A DNA stretch of 64,000 bases from contig CAZJEN010000001.1 of assembly GCA_964545045.1 (NCBI GenBank), forward strand, positions 172,427-236,426, in the 5' to 3' direction. The translations under genes were made by a program, and so were the position numbers. Shown piece by piece: positions 43,527 to 51,131 of the stretch. Numbering within the stretch: position 1 is the first letter of the stretch; every line of letters begins with the position of its first letter. The notes beneath the pieces were generated by a model. That model did no database searches and was not told the DNA's origin. It worked only from the letters and a program-made list of their open reading frames with translations. Source of the stretch: SIG307 sp964545045 (lineage in GTDB: Bacteria; Bacillota; Clostridia; Lachnospirales; Lachnospiraceae).

Positions 43527-44205
43527 AGAGATGATTCTCGGAAGAAAACTGGAAATACTGGTAGACAGAGAAGGATACAATTACCGGCTTGTGAGCAAAG
43601 TAGAGGGAACAACGGAAAGTTCGGTGGCGGTATCTGCGATTGTTGCCAAAGGGCGTATGTTCCATTTTGAAGAGACGGATGATGTGACAATTGTATACCG
43701 TGGTGAGGAACGTATGTGGAAATGGGACCACGTAAAGCCGGGACTTGCCAGATTGGAAGGAGAAACGGTGCATACCTTTTCGTCAAAAGAACAGGGGCAG
43801 GTGTATAACAGACGTGAGTCCTTCCGCGTTCCGATCGGAGAAAGTCTTTTGATGTATCGTGTTGAAATCGAAAAGACGGAAGAAGACGGAGAAGTAAAGG
43901 AAGTAGAAAAGACATTTCCTTTTGAGGGACTTCTTGCTGATTTGAGTGTAAACGGTGCCGGTTTGTATACGGATGAAGAACTGAAGACAGATGCGATGAT
44001 TGGCTTTGATATGCCGACACATCTGGGAATTATGTCATGCAGAGGAAAGATTGTAAGAAGAGCAGATGTATATGATAAGCCGTTTCGCAATTTTTACGGT
44101 TGCGAGTTTACCAAAGTCAGAAAAGCGTTGGAGCGATACTTGTTTGAACGTCAGCGTCTGATGCTGCAAAAACAGCGTGGCGGCGAAAATGTTCGTTTAA
44201 AATAG
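43516..44205 (+). CDS. PilZ-domain protein (YcgR-like), predicted c-di-GMP receptor
   Basis: 229 residues. The N-terminal half resembles the YcgR/PilZN flagellar brake domain. The PilZ domain starts with NRRESFRVP (RxxxR) and continues to DLSVNGAGLY (the D/N-x-S-x-x-G motif), the two elements that bind cyclic di-GMP. Start is TTG 43516 with AAGGAGG 9 bp upstream, overlapping the rpe end, so it is translated in the same message. Such a gene is not part of the usual rpe-thiN pair. No flagellar or cyclase genes are in the window, so its target is unknown. Confidence 0.85.
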   Translation: MQIKEMILGRKLEILVDREGYNYRLVSKVEGTTESSVAVSAIVAKGRMFHFEETDDVTIVYRGEERMWKWDHVKPGLARLEGETVHTFSSKEQGQVYNRRESFRVPIGESLLMYRVEIEKTEEDGEVKEVEKTFPFEGLLADLSVNGAGLYTDEELKTDAMIGFDMPTHLGIMSCRGKIVRRADVYDKPFRNFYGCEFTKVRKALERYLFERQRLMLQKQRGGENVRLK

Positions 44206-44230
44206 TCGAAATAAAAAGTTCGGAGGAACT

Positions 44231-44872
44231 ATGACAGCAATATTAATATGCGGCGGTACGTTATCCGCCGCTTTTTTAAAAGAAGTAAGCAGCCGGTATC
44301 CGGAGGCGACGATTTATGCGGTAGACGGAGGCTTGCGTGTGGCGGAGGCGGCAGGAGTGATGCCAGATTATTTGGTGGGAGATTTTGATACGGCGGAGGA
44401 GTCGCTGGTGTCCCGTTATGAACACCGATGTATTACACTTCGCCATAAGCCGGAAAAGGATGCCACCGATACGGAGCTGGCCGTAGATGAGGCTCTGGAG
44501 CGGGGCGCGGAGAAGGTTATTTTGCTGGGAGCTACAGGTACCCGCATGGATCATACTTTGGCGAATGTTCATATGCTGTACCGCATCCTGCAGCAAGGGA
44601 AGCAGGCATGGATTTTGGATGAGCATAACCGGATTTCTCTGTATGACAAACCGTTTACATGTAAGCGGAGTGAGCTCTTTGGGAACTATGTATCCTTTTT
44701 ACCGTTTTTCGGAGAGACGGAAGGAGTGTCCTTAAAGGGCTTTAAGTATCCTCTTTTCGGAAAAACACTGACGGCGGGCATCAGTCTGGGAGTCAGCAAT
44801 GAGGCAAAAGAGGATGTGATGGAAGTGTCCTTTGAGAAAGGTTATCTGCTGATGATAGAGGCGAGGGATTGA
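44231..44872 (+). CDS. thiN: Thiamine pyrophosphokinase
   Basis: Converts thiamine and ATP to thiamine pyrophosphate. 213 residues: YAVDGGLRVAEAAGVMPDYL, VGDFDTAEE, KDATDTELAVDEAL and LGATGTRMDHTLANVHML are the conserved catalytic-domain blocks, followed by the C-terminal beta-sandwich thiamine-binding domain. ATG start with GGAGG. It ends the rpe-linked operon; a strong promoter for ychF follows within 15 bp. Confidence 0.94.
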   Translation: MTAILICGGTLSAAFLKEVSSRYPEATIYAVDGGLRVAEAAGVMPDYLVGDFDTAEESLVSRYEHRCITLRHKPEKDATDTELAVDEALERGAEKVILLGATGTRMDHTLANVHMLYRILQQGKQAWILDEHNRISLYDKPFTCKRSELFGNYVSFLPFFGETEGVSLKGFKYPLFGKTLTAGISLGVSNEAKEDVMEVSFEKGYLLMIEARD

Positions 44873-44882
44873 GAAGAGATAG

Positions 44883-44911
44883 TTGAATTATGGCACATTC
44901 TGTGCTATAAT
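44883..44911 (+). promoter_or_regulatory. Sigma-A promoter for ychF
   Basis: TTGAAT, 17-bp spacer, TATAAT with TGC before the -10 (extended -10). It starts 11 bp after the thiN stop. Confidence 0.78.
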
Positions 44912-44955
44912 ACTTAGTCGTATTGGCTTCTTTCCGACACGGAAGGGAGAAAAAT

Positions 44956-44973
44956 ATGAGAAAATATACATAG
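44956..44973 (+). other. Possible 5-codon leader peptide in the ychF leader
   Basis: ATG AGA AAA TAT ACA TAG (MRKYT) sits between the promoter and ychF with GGAAGGGAG about 6 bp upstream, a better ribosome site than many real genes here. No attenuator hairpin was seen. It may be chance. Confidence 0.25.
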
Positions 44974-45004
44974 CAAAGTAATTGCGGAAACGGAGATAGA
45001 AGAC

Positions 45005-46102
45005 ATGAAGCTTGGAATTGTGGGACTTCCGAACGTAGGAAAGAGTACATTGTTTAATTCTTTGACAAAGGCGGGGGCAGAGTCTGCCAATTACCCGTTC
45101 TGTACCATTGATCCGAATGTGGGTATTGTTCCGGTGCCGGACGAGCGTCTGGATGTTCTCGGAAAGATGTATGATTCGGAGCGCGTGGTTCCGGCAGTGG
45201 TTGAGTTCGTAGATATTGCGGGTTTGGTAAAGGGGGCATCCAAGGGTGAAGGTCTCGGTAACCAGTTCCTTGCAAATATTCGTGAGGTAGATGCGATTGT
45301 ACATGTGGTACGTTGCTTCGAGGATACGAACATTATTCACGTAGACGGTTCTGTAAATCCGCTCCGCGATATTGAAACCATTAACTTAGAGTTAGTGTTC
45401 TCTGACTTAGAGGTGCTGGAACGTCGTTTGTCCAGAGTTATTCGCGGTGCAAGAAACGATAAGGCACTGGCAAAGGAAGAGGATTTGATCAAGCGCTTGA
45501 TGGCGCATCTGGAAGCAGGCAATATGGCAAAGACCTTTGCATGCGGCGACGAGGATGAGGAAGCATTGCTGGCAAGCTACAATCTTTTGACTGCTAAGTC
45601 TGTAATTTATGCGGCAAATGTAAAGGAAGACGATTTGGCGGATGACGGTGCATCCAATGAATATGTAAAGGCAGTGCGTGAATTTTCCAAGGAAGAGAAT
45701 TCTGAGGTGTTCGTGATTTGTGCTCAGATTGAGCAGGAGATTGCGGAGCTTGATGAGGAAGAAAAGAAGATGTTCTTAGAGGATTTGGGACTGACCGAAT
45801 CCGGTCTTGAGAAGCTGATTCGTGCAAGCTATAACATTTTGGGCTTAATCAGTTATCTGACGGCCGGTCCGATGGAGTCCAAGGCATGGACCATTACCAG
45901 AGGTACCAAGGCACCGCAGGCAGCAGGAAAGATTCATTCCGACTTTGAGAGAGGTTTCATTCGTGCAGAGGTGGTAAGCTATCAGAATTTGGTGGATTGC
46001 GGCAGTATGAATGCGGCAAAAGAAAAAGGCCTGGTGCGCTCCGAAGGCAAGGAATATGTGGTGCAGGACGGAGATGTAGTGTTATTCCGTTTTAACGTAT
46101 AA
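45005..46102 (+). CDS. ychF: Ribosome-binding ATPase YchF/OLA1
   Basis: Obg-family P-loop protein that hydrolyses ATP rather than GTP. 365 residues: G1 GLPNVGKST, switch region NYPFCTIDPNVGIV, G3 DIAGLVKGASKGEGLGNQF, a coiled-coil insertion (about 130-200), the altered G4 NVKEDD (N-x-x-E instead of NKxD, explaining ATP preference), and a C-terminal TGS domain with SDFERGFIRAEV. Start ATG 45005 with CGGAG. Monocistronic by its promoter. Confidence 0.96.
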   Translation: MKLGIVGLPNVGKSTLFNSLTKAGAESANYPFCTIDPNVGIVPVPDERLDVLGKMYDSERVVPAVVEFVDIAGLVKGASKGEGLGNQFLANIREVDAIVHVVRCFEDTNIIHVDGSVNPLRDIETINLELVFSDLEVLERRLSRVIRGARNDKALAKEEDLIKRLMAHLEAGNMAKTFACGDEDEEALLASYNLLTAKSVIYAANVKEDDLADDGASNEYVKAVREFSKEENSEVFVICAQIEQEIAELDEEEKKMFLEDLGLTESGLEKLIRASYNILGLISYLTAGPMESKAWTITRGTKAPQAAGKIHSDFERGFIRAEVVSYQNLVDCGSMNAAKEKGLVRSEGKEYVVQDGDVVLFRFNV

Positions 46103-46150
46103 GCACAACGGTTACGTTGGGATGACCGAAGAAAGGAAGGTGGGTCCGCG

Positions 46151-47047
46151 ATGACGCTAAGGTCGGGAGAAGTGTACTTTTCCGAACAAGACAGTAGTTT
46201 TATTATTCCGGAGTCCATATCTTTGTTTGGATTGTCGATTTCGTTCTATGGTTTGTTTCTGGTTCTTGCGGCATTGATCGGTCTTATTTTTGTGAAGGAA
46301 GCCGTTCGGCGTAAAAAGCAGGATACGGAAAAAAGCTTGACGTTGTTTACGGTGGTTATTATATTCGCATTAATCGGAGCCAGACTTTATTATGTTCTAT
46401 TTGATTGGCAGACATTTGTTCAGAATCCGATTGCGATTTTTCGGTTCAGAAGCGGTGGACTTTCTTATTTCGGCGGCTTGTTTGGCGCATGGTCTGCAGT
46501 AAAGTGGTTTTGCCGTAGGACCAAGACGGATTTTTTTGCATATGCGGACACTCTTTCGATGGGGGCTGCCTGTGCCGCTCCGTTTGTCTGGGCAGGATGC
46601 GCTTTTGTCAGAGAACCCTTGGGAAGGTTTTATGACGGGCTGTTTTCTGTGAGAATCAAGACAGAGTATTTAAGAGAATCGACGGTGCAATATGCAGAAG
46701 AACTTTTATCCAATGCATGGGATGCGGGAGATACGGTAACATATATGTGTATGCATCCGGTGGCTGTTTACGGGATTGCGTTGAGCATTGTGTTGTTTGT
46801 GGTCTTATGCATTTGTGCAGTGAAATCCAAAACAGACGGAACGGTGTTTACCGCATATTTGACCATGAACGCAGGAGTGATTTTGGTTTTGGAGTATTTC
46901 CGGGCGGACAGAGCATATATCTGGGGAACGGAAATACCGGTAAATTATGTTGTGGCAGGAGTTATACTTGCTACGATAGCGGTCGGCAAGGTCCGCCAAC
47001 TTTTAAAAAAGAGAAAAGAGAAAAGGAAAATATTCCCGGCTCAATAA
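46151..47047 (+). CDS. Divergent prolipoprotein diacylglyceryl transferase (Lgt)-like membrane protein
   Basis: 298 residues with about seven membrane helices in the Lgt pattern: ISLFGLSISFYGLFLVLAAL at the N-terminus, ALIGARLYYVLF, then RSGGLSYFGGLFGAWSA and a late EYFRADRAY. Active Lgt enzymes carry H-G-G-L in the third block and a G-R-x-G-N-F-I-N signature in the fourth. Here these positions read YFGGL and VWAGCAFV, so the catalytic His, Arg and signature Asn appear to be missing, while the following REPLGR is kept. It may be an inactive or re-purposed paralogue. It lies upstream of the dcw cluster, separated by a terminator. Confidence 0.75.
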   Translation: MTLRSGEVYFSEQDSSFIIPESISLFGLSISFYGLFLVLAALIGLIFVKEAVRRKKQDTEKSLTLFTVVIIFALIGARLYYVLFDWQTFVQNPIAIFRFRSGGLSYFGGLFGAWSAVKWFCRRTKTDFFAYADTLSMGAACAAPFVWAGCAFVREPLGRFYDGLFSVRIKTEYLRESTVQYAEELLSNAWDAGDTVTYMCMHPVAVYGIALSIVLFVVLCICAVKSKTDGTVFTAYLTMNAGVILVLEYFRADRAYIWGTEIPVNYVVAGVILATIAVGKVRQLLKKRKEKRKIFPAQ

Positions 47048-47074
47048 TTTCATACGAAAAAGGATTCTTTTTTG

Positions 47075-47106
47075 AAGCATTTAGGTAAAACTAAGTGCTT
47101 TTTTTT
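47075..47106 (+). terminator. Rho-independent terminator before mraZ
   Basis: Ten-bp stem AAGCATTTAG/CTAAGTGCTT with one G-T pair, 6-nt loop, then eight T. It insulates the dcw operon from the Lgt-like gene. Confidence 0.88.
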
Positions 47107-47127
47107 ATGTTTCTTTGTATTTAGGGG

Positions 47128-47156
47128 TTGAAAAATTCATAAAAGTGGAGTAAAAT
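47128..47156 (+). promoter_or_regulatory. Promoter of the mraZ-dcw operon
   Basis: TTGAAA, 17-bp spacer, TAAAAT. The spacer and -10 overlap the first two boxes of the MraZ-like repeat array, and the other boxes lie in the start region and leader. Confidence 0.7.
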
Positions 47157-47201
47157 GGAGGTGTAAGTGGGAGAAGTGGAGGAAAGTGGTTCAAAGTGGA
47201 G
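47142..47201 (+). promoter_or_regulatory. Array of six GTGG-type boxes, probable MraZ operator
   Basis: Six direct copies of A-A-[AG]TGG-[AGT] have cores at 47145, 47155 (ATGG variant), 47167, 47176, 47186 and 47196, about one helical turn apart. MraZ proteins form rings and bind direct GTGG-containing repeats upstream of mraZ in E. coli and Mollicutes. Box identity is inferred from that knowledge; the repeats are seen directly. Confidence 0.75.
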
Positions 47202-47219
47202 TGAAAGGCGGTGAGGTTC

Positions 47220-47648
47220 ATGTTCATGGGTGAATGCTTTCATACGTTGGATCCGAAAGGACGTATCATCGTTCCTTCGAAATTTCGTGAGGAACTGGGA
47301 GAGCGTTTCATTTTGACTATGGGCTTGGACGGCTGCTTATTTGCTTATCCCATGGAGGAATGGATACAGTTTGTAGAACGATTAAGAACTTTGCCGGGGA
47401 CAAAAGAGGGAAGACAGTTACAACGTCACTTTATGGCATTTGCCGCAGAGGTGGACGTGGACAAGCAGGGACGCTTCCTGATTCCGACAAAACTGAGAGA
47501 ACAGGCGGGTTTGATAAAGGAAGTTGTTTTAGTCGGAGTTCTTACGAAGATCGAACTTTGGAGCAAGGAACGTTGGGAGGAAAGTAATTGCTTCGGTGAT
47601 ATGGATGATATTGCGGAGCATATGGCAGAACACGGAATTAATTTCTAG
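47220..47648 (+). CDS. mraZ: MraZ, transcriptional regulator of the dcw cluster
   Basis: 142-residue protein with two SpoVT/AbrB-like swapped-hairpin repeats: FHTLDPKGRIIVPSKFREEL and EVDVDKQGRFLIPTKLREQA, each with the DxxGR motif used for DNA binding. MraZ represses its own operon. Start ATG 47220 (AGGCGGTGAGG upstream, N-terminus MFMGECFHT as in the family); GTG 47211 and ATG 47226 are alternatives. First gene of the division cluster, downstream of its presumed operator. Confidence 0.94.
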   Translation: MFMGECFHTLDPKGRIIVPSKFREELGERFILTMGLDGCLFAYPMEEWIQFVERLRTLPGTKEGRQLQRHFMAFAAEVDVDKQGRFLIPTKLREQAGLIKEVVLVGVLTKIELWSKERWEESNCFGDMDDIAEHMAEHGINF

Positions 47649-47668
47649 GAAAGGTCAGGTGATACCGA

Positions 47669-48619
47669 ATGGAAAGTGAACAGGGAATCGTATTCCGGCA
47701 TAAGTCGGTATTGCTGGATGAAGTACTGGAGCAGTTAAATATACGAGAAGACGGAATCTATGTAGACGGGACCTTGGGCGGTGCGGGGCACGCCGGAGAG
47801 GTTTGTAAGCGCTTGAAGGGCGGTACCTTTATAGGAATCGACCAGGATGCGGATGCAATTGCAGTGGCGACGGAACGTCTTGCGAAATACCCGTTTGCAA
47901 AGGTAGTAAGAAGTAACTACAGCGAAATGAAACAGGTTCTGAATGAGCTTGGAATCGAAAAGGTAAACGGAATCTTATTGGACCTTGGTGTTTCGTCTTA
48001 TCAGTTGGATACAGCAGAACGCGGCTTTTCTTACATGGAGGAAGATGCACCGCTTGATATGCGGATGGATCACCGGATGGAGATGACGGCCCGGGATATC
48101 GTAAACGGATACAGCGAAGCCGAATTGTACCGGATTATCAGGGATTACGGAGAGGATCCGTTTGCAAAGAACATTGCGAAGCATATTGTGATGCGCAGAG
48201 AAAAGAAGGAAATGGTGACTTGCGGCGATTTGAACGAAGCGATTCGCGCAGCAATTCCAATGAAGATTCAGAAGAATCTCGGTCACCCGTCAAAACGCAC
48301 GTTTCAGGCGATTCGTATCGAACTGAACGGCGAGTTACGGGTACTGCAGAATACACTGGACGATATGATTGATTTGTTGGATGAAGACGGAAGATTATGT
48401 ATTATAACGTTCCATTCTTTGGAGGACAGGATTGTAAAGTCCGGCTTTAAAAAGAGGGAAAATCCTTGTGAGTGTCCGCCGAGTTTTCCGGTTTGTGTAT
48501 GCGGAAAGAAATCAGCGGGTAAGGTAATCACAAGAAAGCCGATTTTACCGAGTGATGAAGAATGTGAAGTAAACAAAAGAGCAAGGAGTGCAAAACTGCG
48601 AGTGTTTGAACGTAGTTAG
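47669..48619 (+). CDS. rsmH: 16S rRNA (cytosine-1402-N4)-methyltransferase RsmH
   Basis: SAM-dependent methyltransferase acting on C1402 of 16S rRNA, formerly MraW. 316 residues: HKSVLLDEVLEQL, SAM motif DGTLGGAGHAGEV, GIDQDADAI, LLDLGVSSYQLD, and the C-terminal LCIITFHSLEDRIVK, as expected. Start ATG 21 bp after the mraZ stop. Second gene of the dcw operon. Confidence 0.96.
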   Translation: MESEQGIVFRHKSVLLDEVLEQLNIREDGIYVDGTLGGAGHAGEVCKRLKGGTFIGIDQDADAIAVATERLAKYPFAKVVRSNYSEMKQVLNELGIEKVNGILLDLGVSSYQLDTAERGFSYMEEDAPLDMRMDHRMEMTARDIVNGYSEAELYRIIRDYGEDPFAKNIAKHIVMRREKKEMVTCGDLNEAIRAAIPMKIQKNLGHPSKRTFQAIRIELNGELRVLQNTLDDMIDLLDEDGRLCIITFHSLEDRIVKSGFKKRENPCECPPSFPVCVCGKKSAGKVITRKPILPSDEECEVNKRARSAKLRVFERS

Positions 48620-48635
48620 AAAAGGAGGGTTCGGC

Positions 48636-49109
48636 ATGGATGCGAAGGACAAGTATTACAATAAGACATATATGGTAGACGGTACCGCAGCAAGACAGTT
48701 GCAGGTGGCTCCGGATTACGAAAGAGAACAGCAGCAGATTACGGGACCGCAGATTAAAGAGTTGCCGAGAAGGGCGCCGAAGGTTAGTCACGGAATCGAT
48801 TTTCTTTCTATGACTCTTTTGGTTGCGGCTATGGCAATTACGCTTTACTTGTGTTATAATTATCTGCAGGTACAGGGAAACATTGTACAGTTGAAGCGCG
48901 ATGTGGCTGTTTTAGATCAGGAATTGAACACGTTACTGGATGAGAATGCTGCACTGGAGCAGGAATTAAATGGACAGATTGACTGGGATGTTGTATATCT
49001 GACTGCAGTGAATGAGTTCGGAATGGTTTATCCGAACAACAATGAAGTGGTTACATATGAATCCACCAAGAACGGACATGTGATTCAGTACAAGGATATT
49101 CCGGAGTAG
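48636..49109 (+). CDS. ftsL: FtsL-like division protein
   Basis: 157 residues, bitopic: a cytoplasmic part rich in charged and Gln residues, one membrane helix (FLSMTLLVAAMAITLYLCYN), then a heptad-type coiled coil (VQLKRDVAVLDQELNTLLDE). Size, topology and position between rsmH and the transpeptidase gene identify it as FtsL, which stabilises the DivIB-DivIC-PBP complex, although sequence conservation in this family is low. ATG 48636 is preceded by AAGGAGGG; the frame opens at 48588 inside rsmH. Confidence 0.82.
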   Translation: MDAKDKYYNKTYMVDGTAARQLQVAPDYEREQQQITGPQIKELPRRAPKVSHGIDFLSMTLLVAAMAITLYLCYNYLQVQGNIVQLKRDVAVLDQELNTLLDENAALEQELNGQIDWDVVYLTAVNEFGMVYPNNNEVVTYESTKNGHVIQYKDIPE

Positions 49110-49118
49110 GAGTAGTTC

Positions 49119-51089
49119 ATGGAACAGGGTGTAAAGAAGAAAAAAGAACGAAAGATACTGACAGGCAAAATGCAGACAACGTTATTGATTGTGTTTTGCC
49201 TTTTTCTTGTGGGGATTTTAGTTGTAATGGTGCGTGTGGTAATTGTGGGAAGCAATACAAGTTATGCCAAGGCATCATTGTCACAGAAGACCGGCGGCGA
49301 TACGGTGTTGCAGTATAAGCGAGGAGATATTTTGGACCGGAACGGTGTCGTTCTCGCAAAGAGTGATAAATTATATCACCTGATATTGAATCCGTTATAT
49401 CTTTCGAAGAATAAAAAATGGATTGATCCTACTGCCCGGGCATTACAGGCTGTTTATGGGTTTGAAGAAGGGGAAATCAAAAAAATAATCGAAGAAAAAG
49501 CAGAGTTGGGAAGACAATATTATATTCTTCGAAAGTATATGACCTACGATGAGAAAATGTTGTTTCAGACCTATATGGATGAATTGCCGAAGGAAGAGGA
49601 TGGTTCGGAAAATAAGGATAAAGGGAAGATTAACGGTGTTACGTTCGAAGAAGTATATTTGAGAAACTATCCGCTGGATTCGGTGGCGTCTCATGTGTTG
49701 GGCTTTATGAATAAGGAAGGCGATGTATTCTACGGAATCGAGCAGCAATACAATGAGGAGCTTTCCGGCATTGACGGACGGGTATATGACTACTATGATT
49801 CCGATTTGGTGGTTCAACAGGAAACCATTCCGGCACAGGATGGTATGACCATCGTTTCCACCATTGATTCTAATTTGCAGACTGTGGTTCAAAGACATAC
49901 GGAAGCTTTTTTGGATGAAATCGGTGCCAAGAATGTGGGGGTACTGATGATGGAGGTTGACACCGGAGAAGTGTTGGCAATGCAGTCCAATTACAGTTAT
50001 GACCTGAACAATCCGCAAAATCTTAGCAGATGGTATAGCGAGGAAGAAATCGCTGCAATGGATGACGAGAGTTATGTGAATACCCTGTATGGTATTTGGA
50101 GAAATTTTTGTATCAGTGATTCCTATGAGCCGGGATCGACGTTTAAACCGTTTACGGTTGCTTCTGCATTGGAAGAGAAAATAATCAATACCGAAGAGAC
50201 CTTTTTATGTGACGGCGGAGAGCAGGTGGCGGATTATTACATTTCCTGTCATAACAAATGGGGACACGGTTTGATTAATGCTGCACAAAGTATTATGCAT
50301 TCCTGCAACGATGTTCTGATGGAAATCGCGGAACTTGAAGGAAGAGAAGCCTTTGCGGAGTATCAGAGACGCTTTTTGTTCGGAAAACTGACCGGAATTG
50401 ATCTTCCGGGAGAAGTGCCGGGTATTTTGATGGAAGAAAGCCAGTTAAATGCGACGGAGCTTGCTACCGCAAGTTTCGGAATGTCTTTTAATACAACTAT
50501 GATTCAGTTGGGAGCTGCATTTTCCTCTATGGTGAACGGCGGTATTTATTATGAACCGCATGTGGTAAAGGAAATCAGAAACTCTGACGGTGTAGTATTG
50601 GAAAAGATTGAACCTCGTGTGGTACATTCCACGGTTTCCGAGGAGACTTCGGAGTTTTTAAAGGATGCGTTTTATCTGACGGTACAAGAGGGTACGGCAA
50701 CTGCTGCACAGGTAGAAGGTTATTTGATCGGCGGTAAGACCGGTACGGCCCAGAAGTTACCGCGTAGCGAAGGAAAGTATCTGGTATCGTTTATCGGATG
50801 TGCACCGGCGGATAATCCGAAGGTAATGATCTATGTGGTAGTAGACGAGGCTGCGGATGAAGAGTTGCAGAGCAGAGCATCCATTGCATCTCAGCTTGCG
50901 GCGGATATTTTGGAAGAGGCATTGCCGTATTTGAAAATCTATCCGGATACAGAGATTCAGTATCCGAGTTTTGTGATTGATGAAGAGGATGTGGAAATGC
51001 AGACCGGTGAAATCGGTGATACCGGTGTTGTATATGACCCGGATATGAACGAAAGCAATATGCAGGCGATTCCGGATGACATGGAATAG
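49119..51089 (+). CDS. Class B penicillin-binding protein (division transpeptidase)
   Basis: 656 residues. N-terminal cytoplasmic Lys-rich tail, membrane helix (LLIVFCLFLVGILVVMVRVV), dimerisation domain with RGDILDRNGVVLA, then the transpeptidase domain: Ser340 in GSTFK, SCN, and GGKTGTAQ. No PASTA domain is present. It probably crosslinks septal peptidoglycan during vegetative division (FtsI/PBP2B role). It is followed 43 bp later by a second, PASTA-bearing class B PBP (SpoVD), and a SEDS protein comes next. Confidence 0.92.
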   Translation: MEQGVKKKKERKILTGKMQTTLLIVFCLFLVGILVVMVRVVIVGSNTSYAKASLSQKTGGDTVLQYKRGDILDRNGVVLAKSDKLYHLILNPLYLSKNKKWIDPTARALQAVYGFEEGEIKKIIEEKAELGRQYYILRKYMTYDEKMLFQTYMDELPKEEDGSENKDKGKINGVTFEEVYLRNYPLDSVASHVLGFMNKEGDVFYGIEQQYNEELSGIDGRVYDYYDSDLVVQQETIPAQDGMTIVSTIDSNLQTVVQRHTEAFLDEIGAKNVGVLMMEVDTGEVLAMQSNYSYDLNNPQNLSRWYSEEEIAAMDDESYVNTLYGIWRNFCISDSYEPGSTFKPFTVASALEEKIINTEETFLCDGGEQVADYYISCHNKWGHGLINAAQSIMHSCNDVLMEIAELEGREAFAEYQRRFLFGKLTGIDLPGEVPGILMEESQLNATELATASFGMSFNTTMIQLGAAFSSMVNGGIYYEPHVVKEIRNSDGVVLEKIEPRVVHSTVSEETSEFLKDAFYLTVQEGTATAAQVEGYLIGGKTGTAQKLPRSEGKYLVSFIGCAPADNPKVMIYVVVDEAADEELQSRASIASQLAADILEEALPYLKIYPDTEIQYPSFVIDEEDVEMQTGEIGDTGVVYDPDMNESNMQAIPDDME

Positions 51090-51131
51090 GAATGTGACGC
51101 ATAAGATGGTAAAAACGTTTTGCGGAGCACA

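Noticed and set aside
42912..43580. Minus-strand frame of about 220 codons opposite rpe
   Set aside because: Shadow of the rpe coding sequence; composition is not protein-like.
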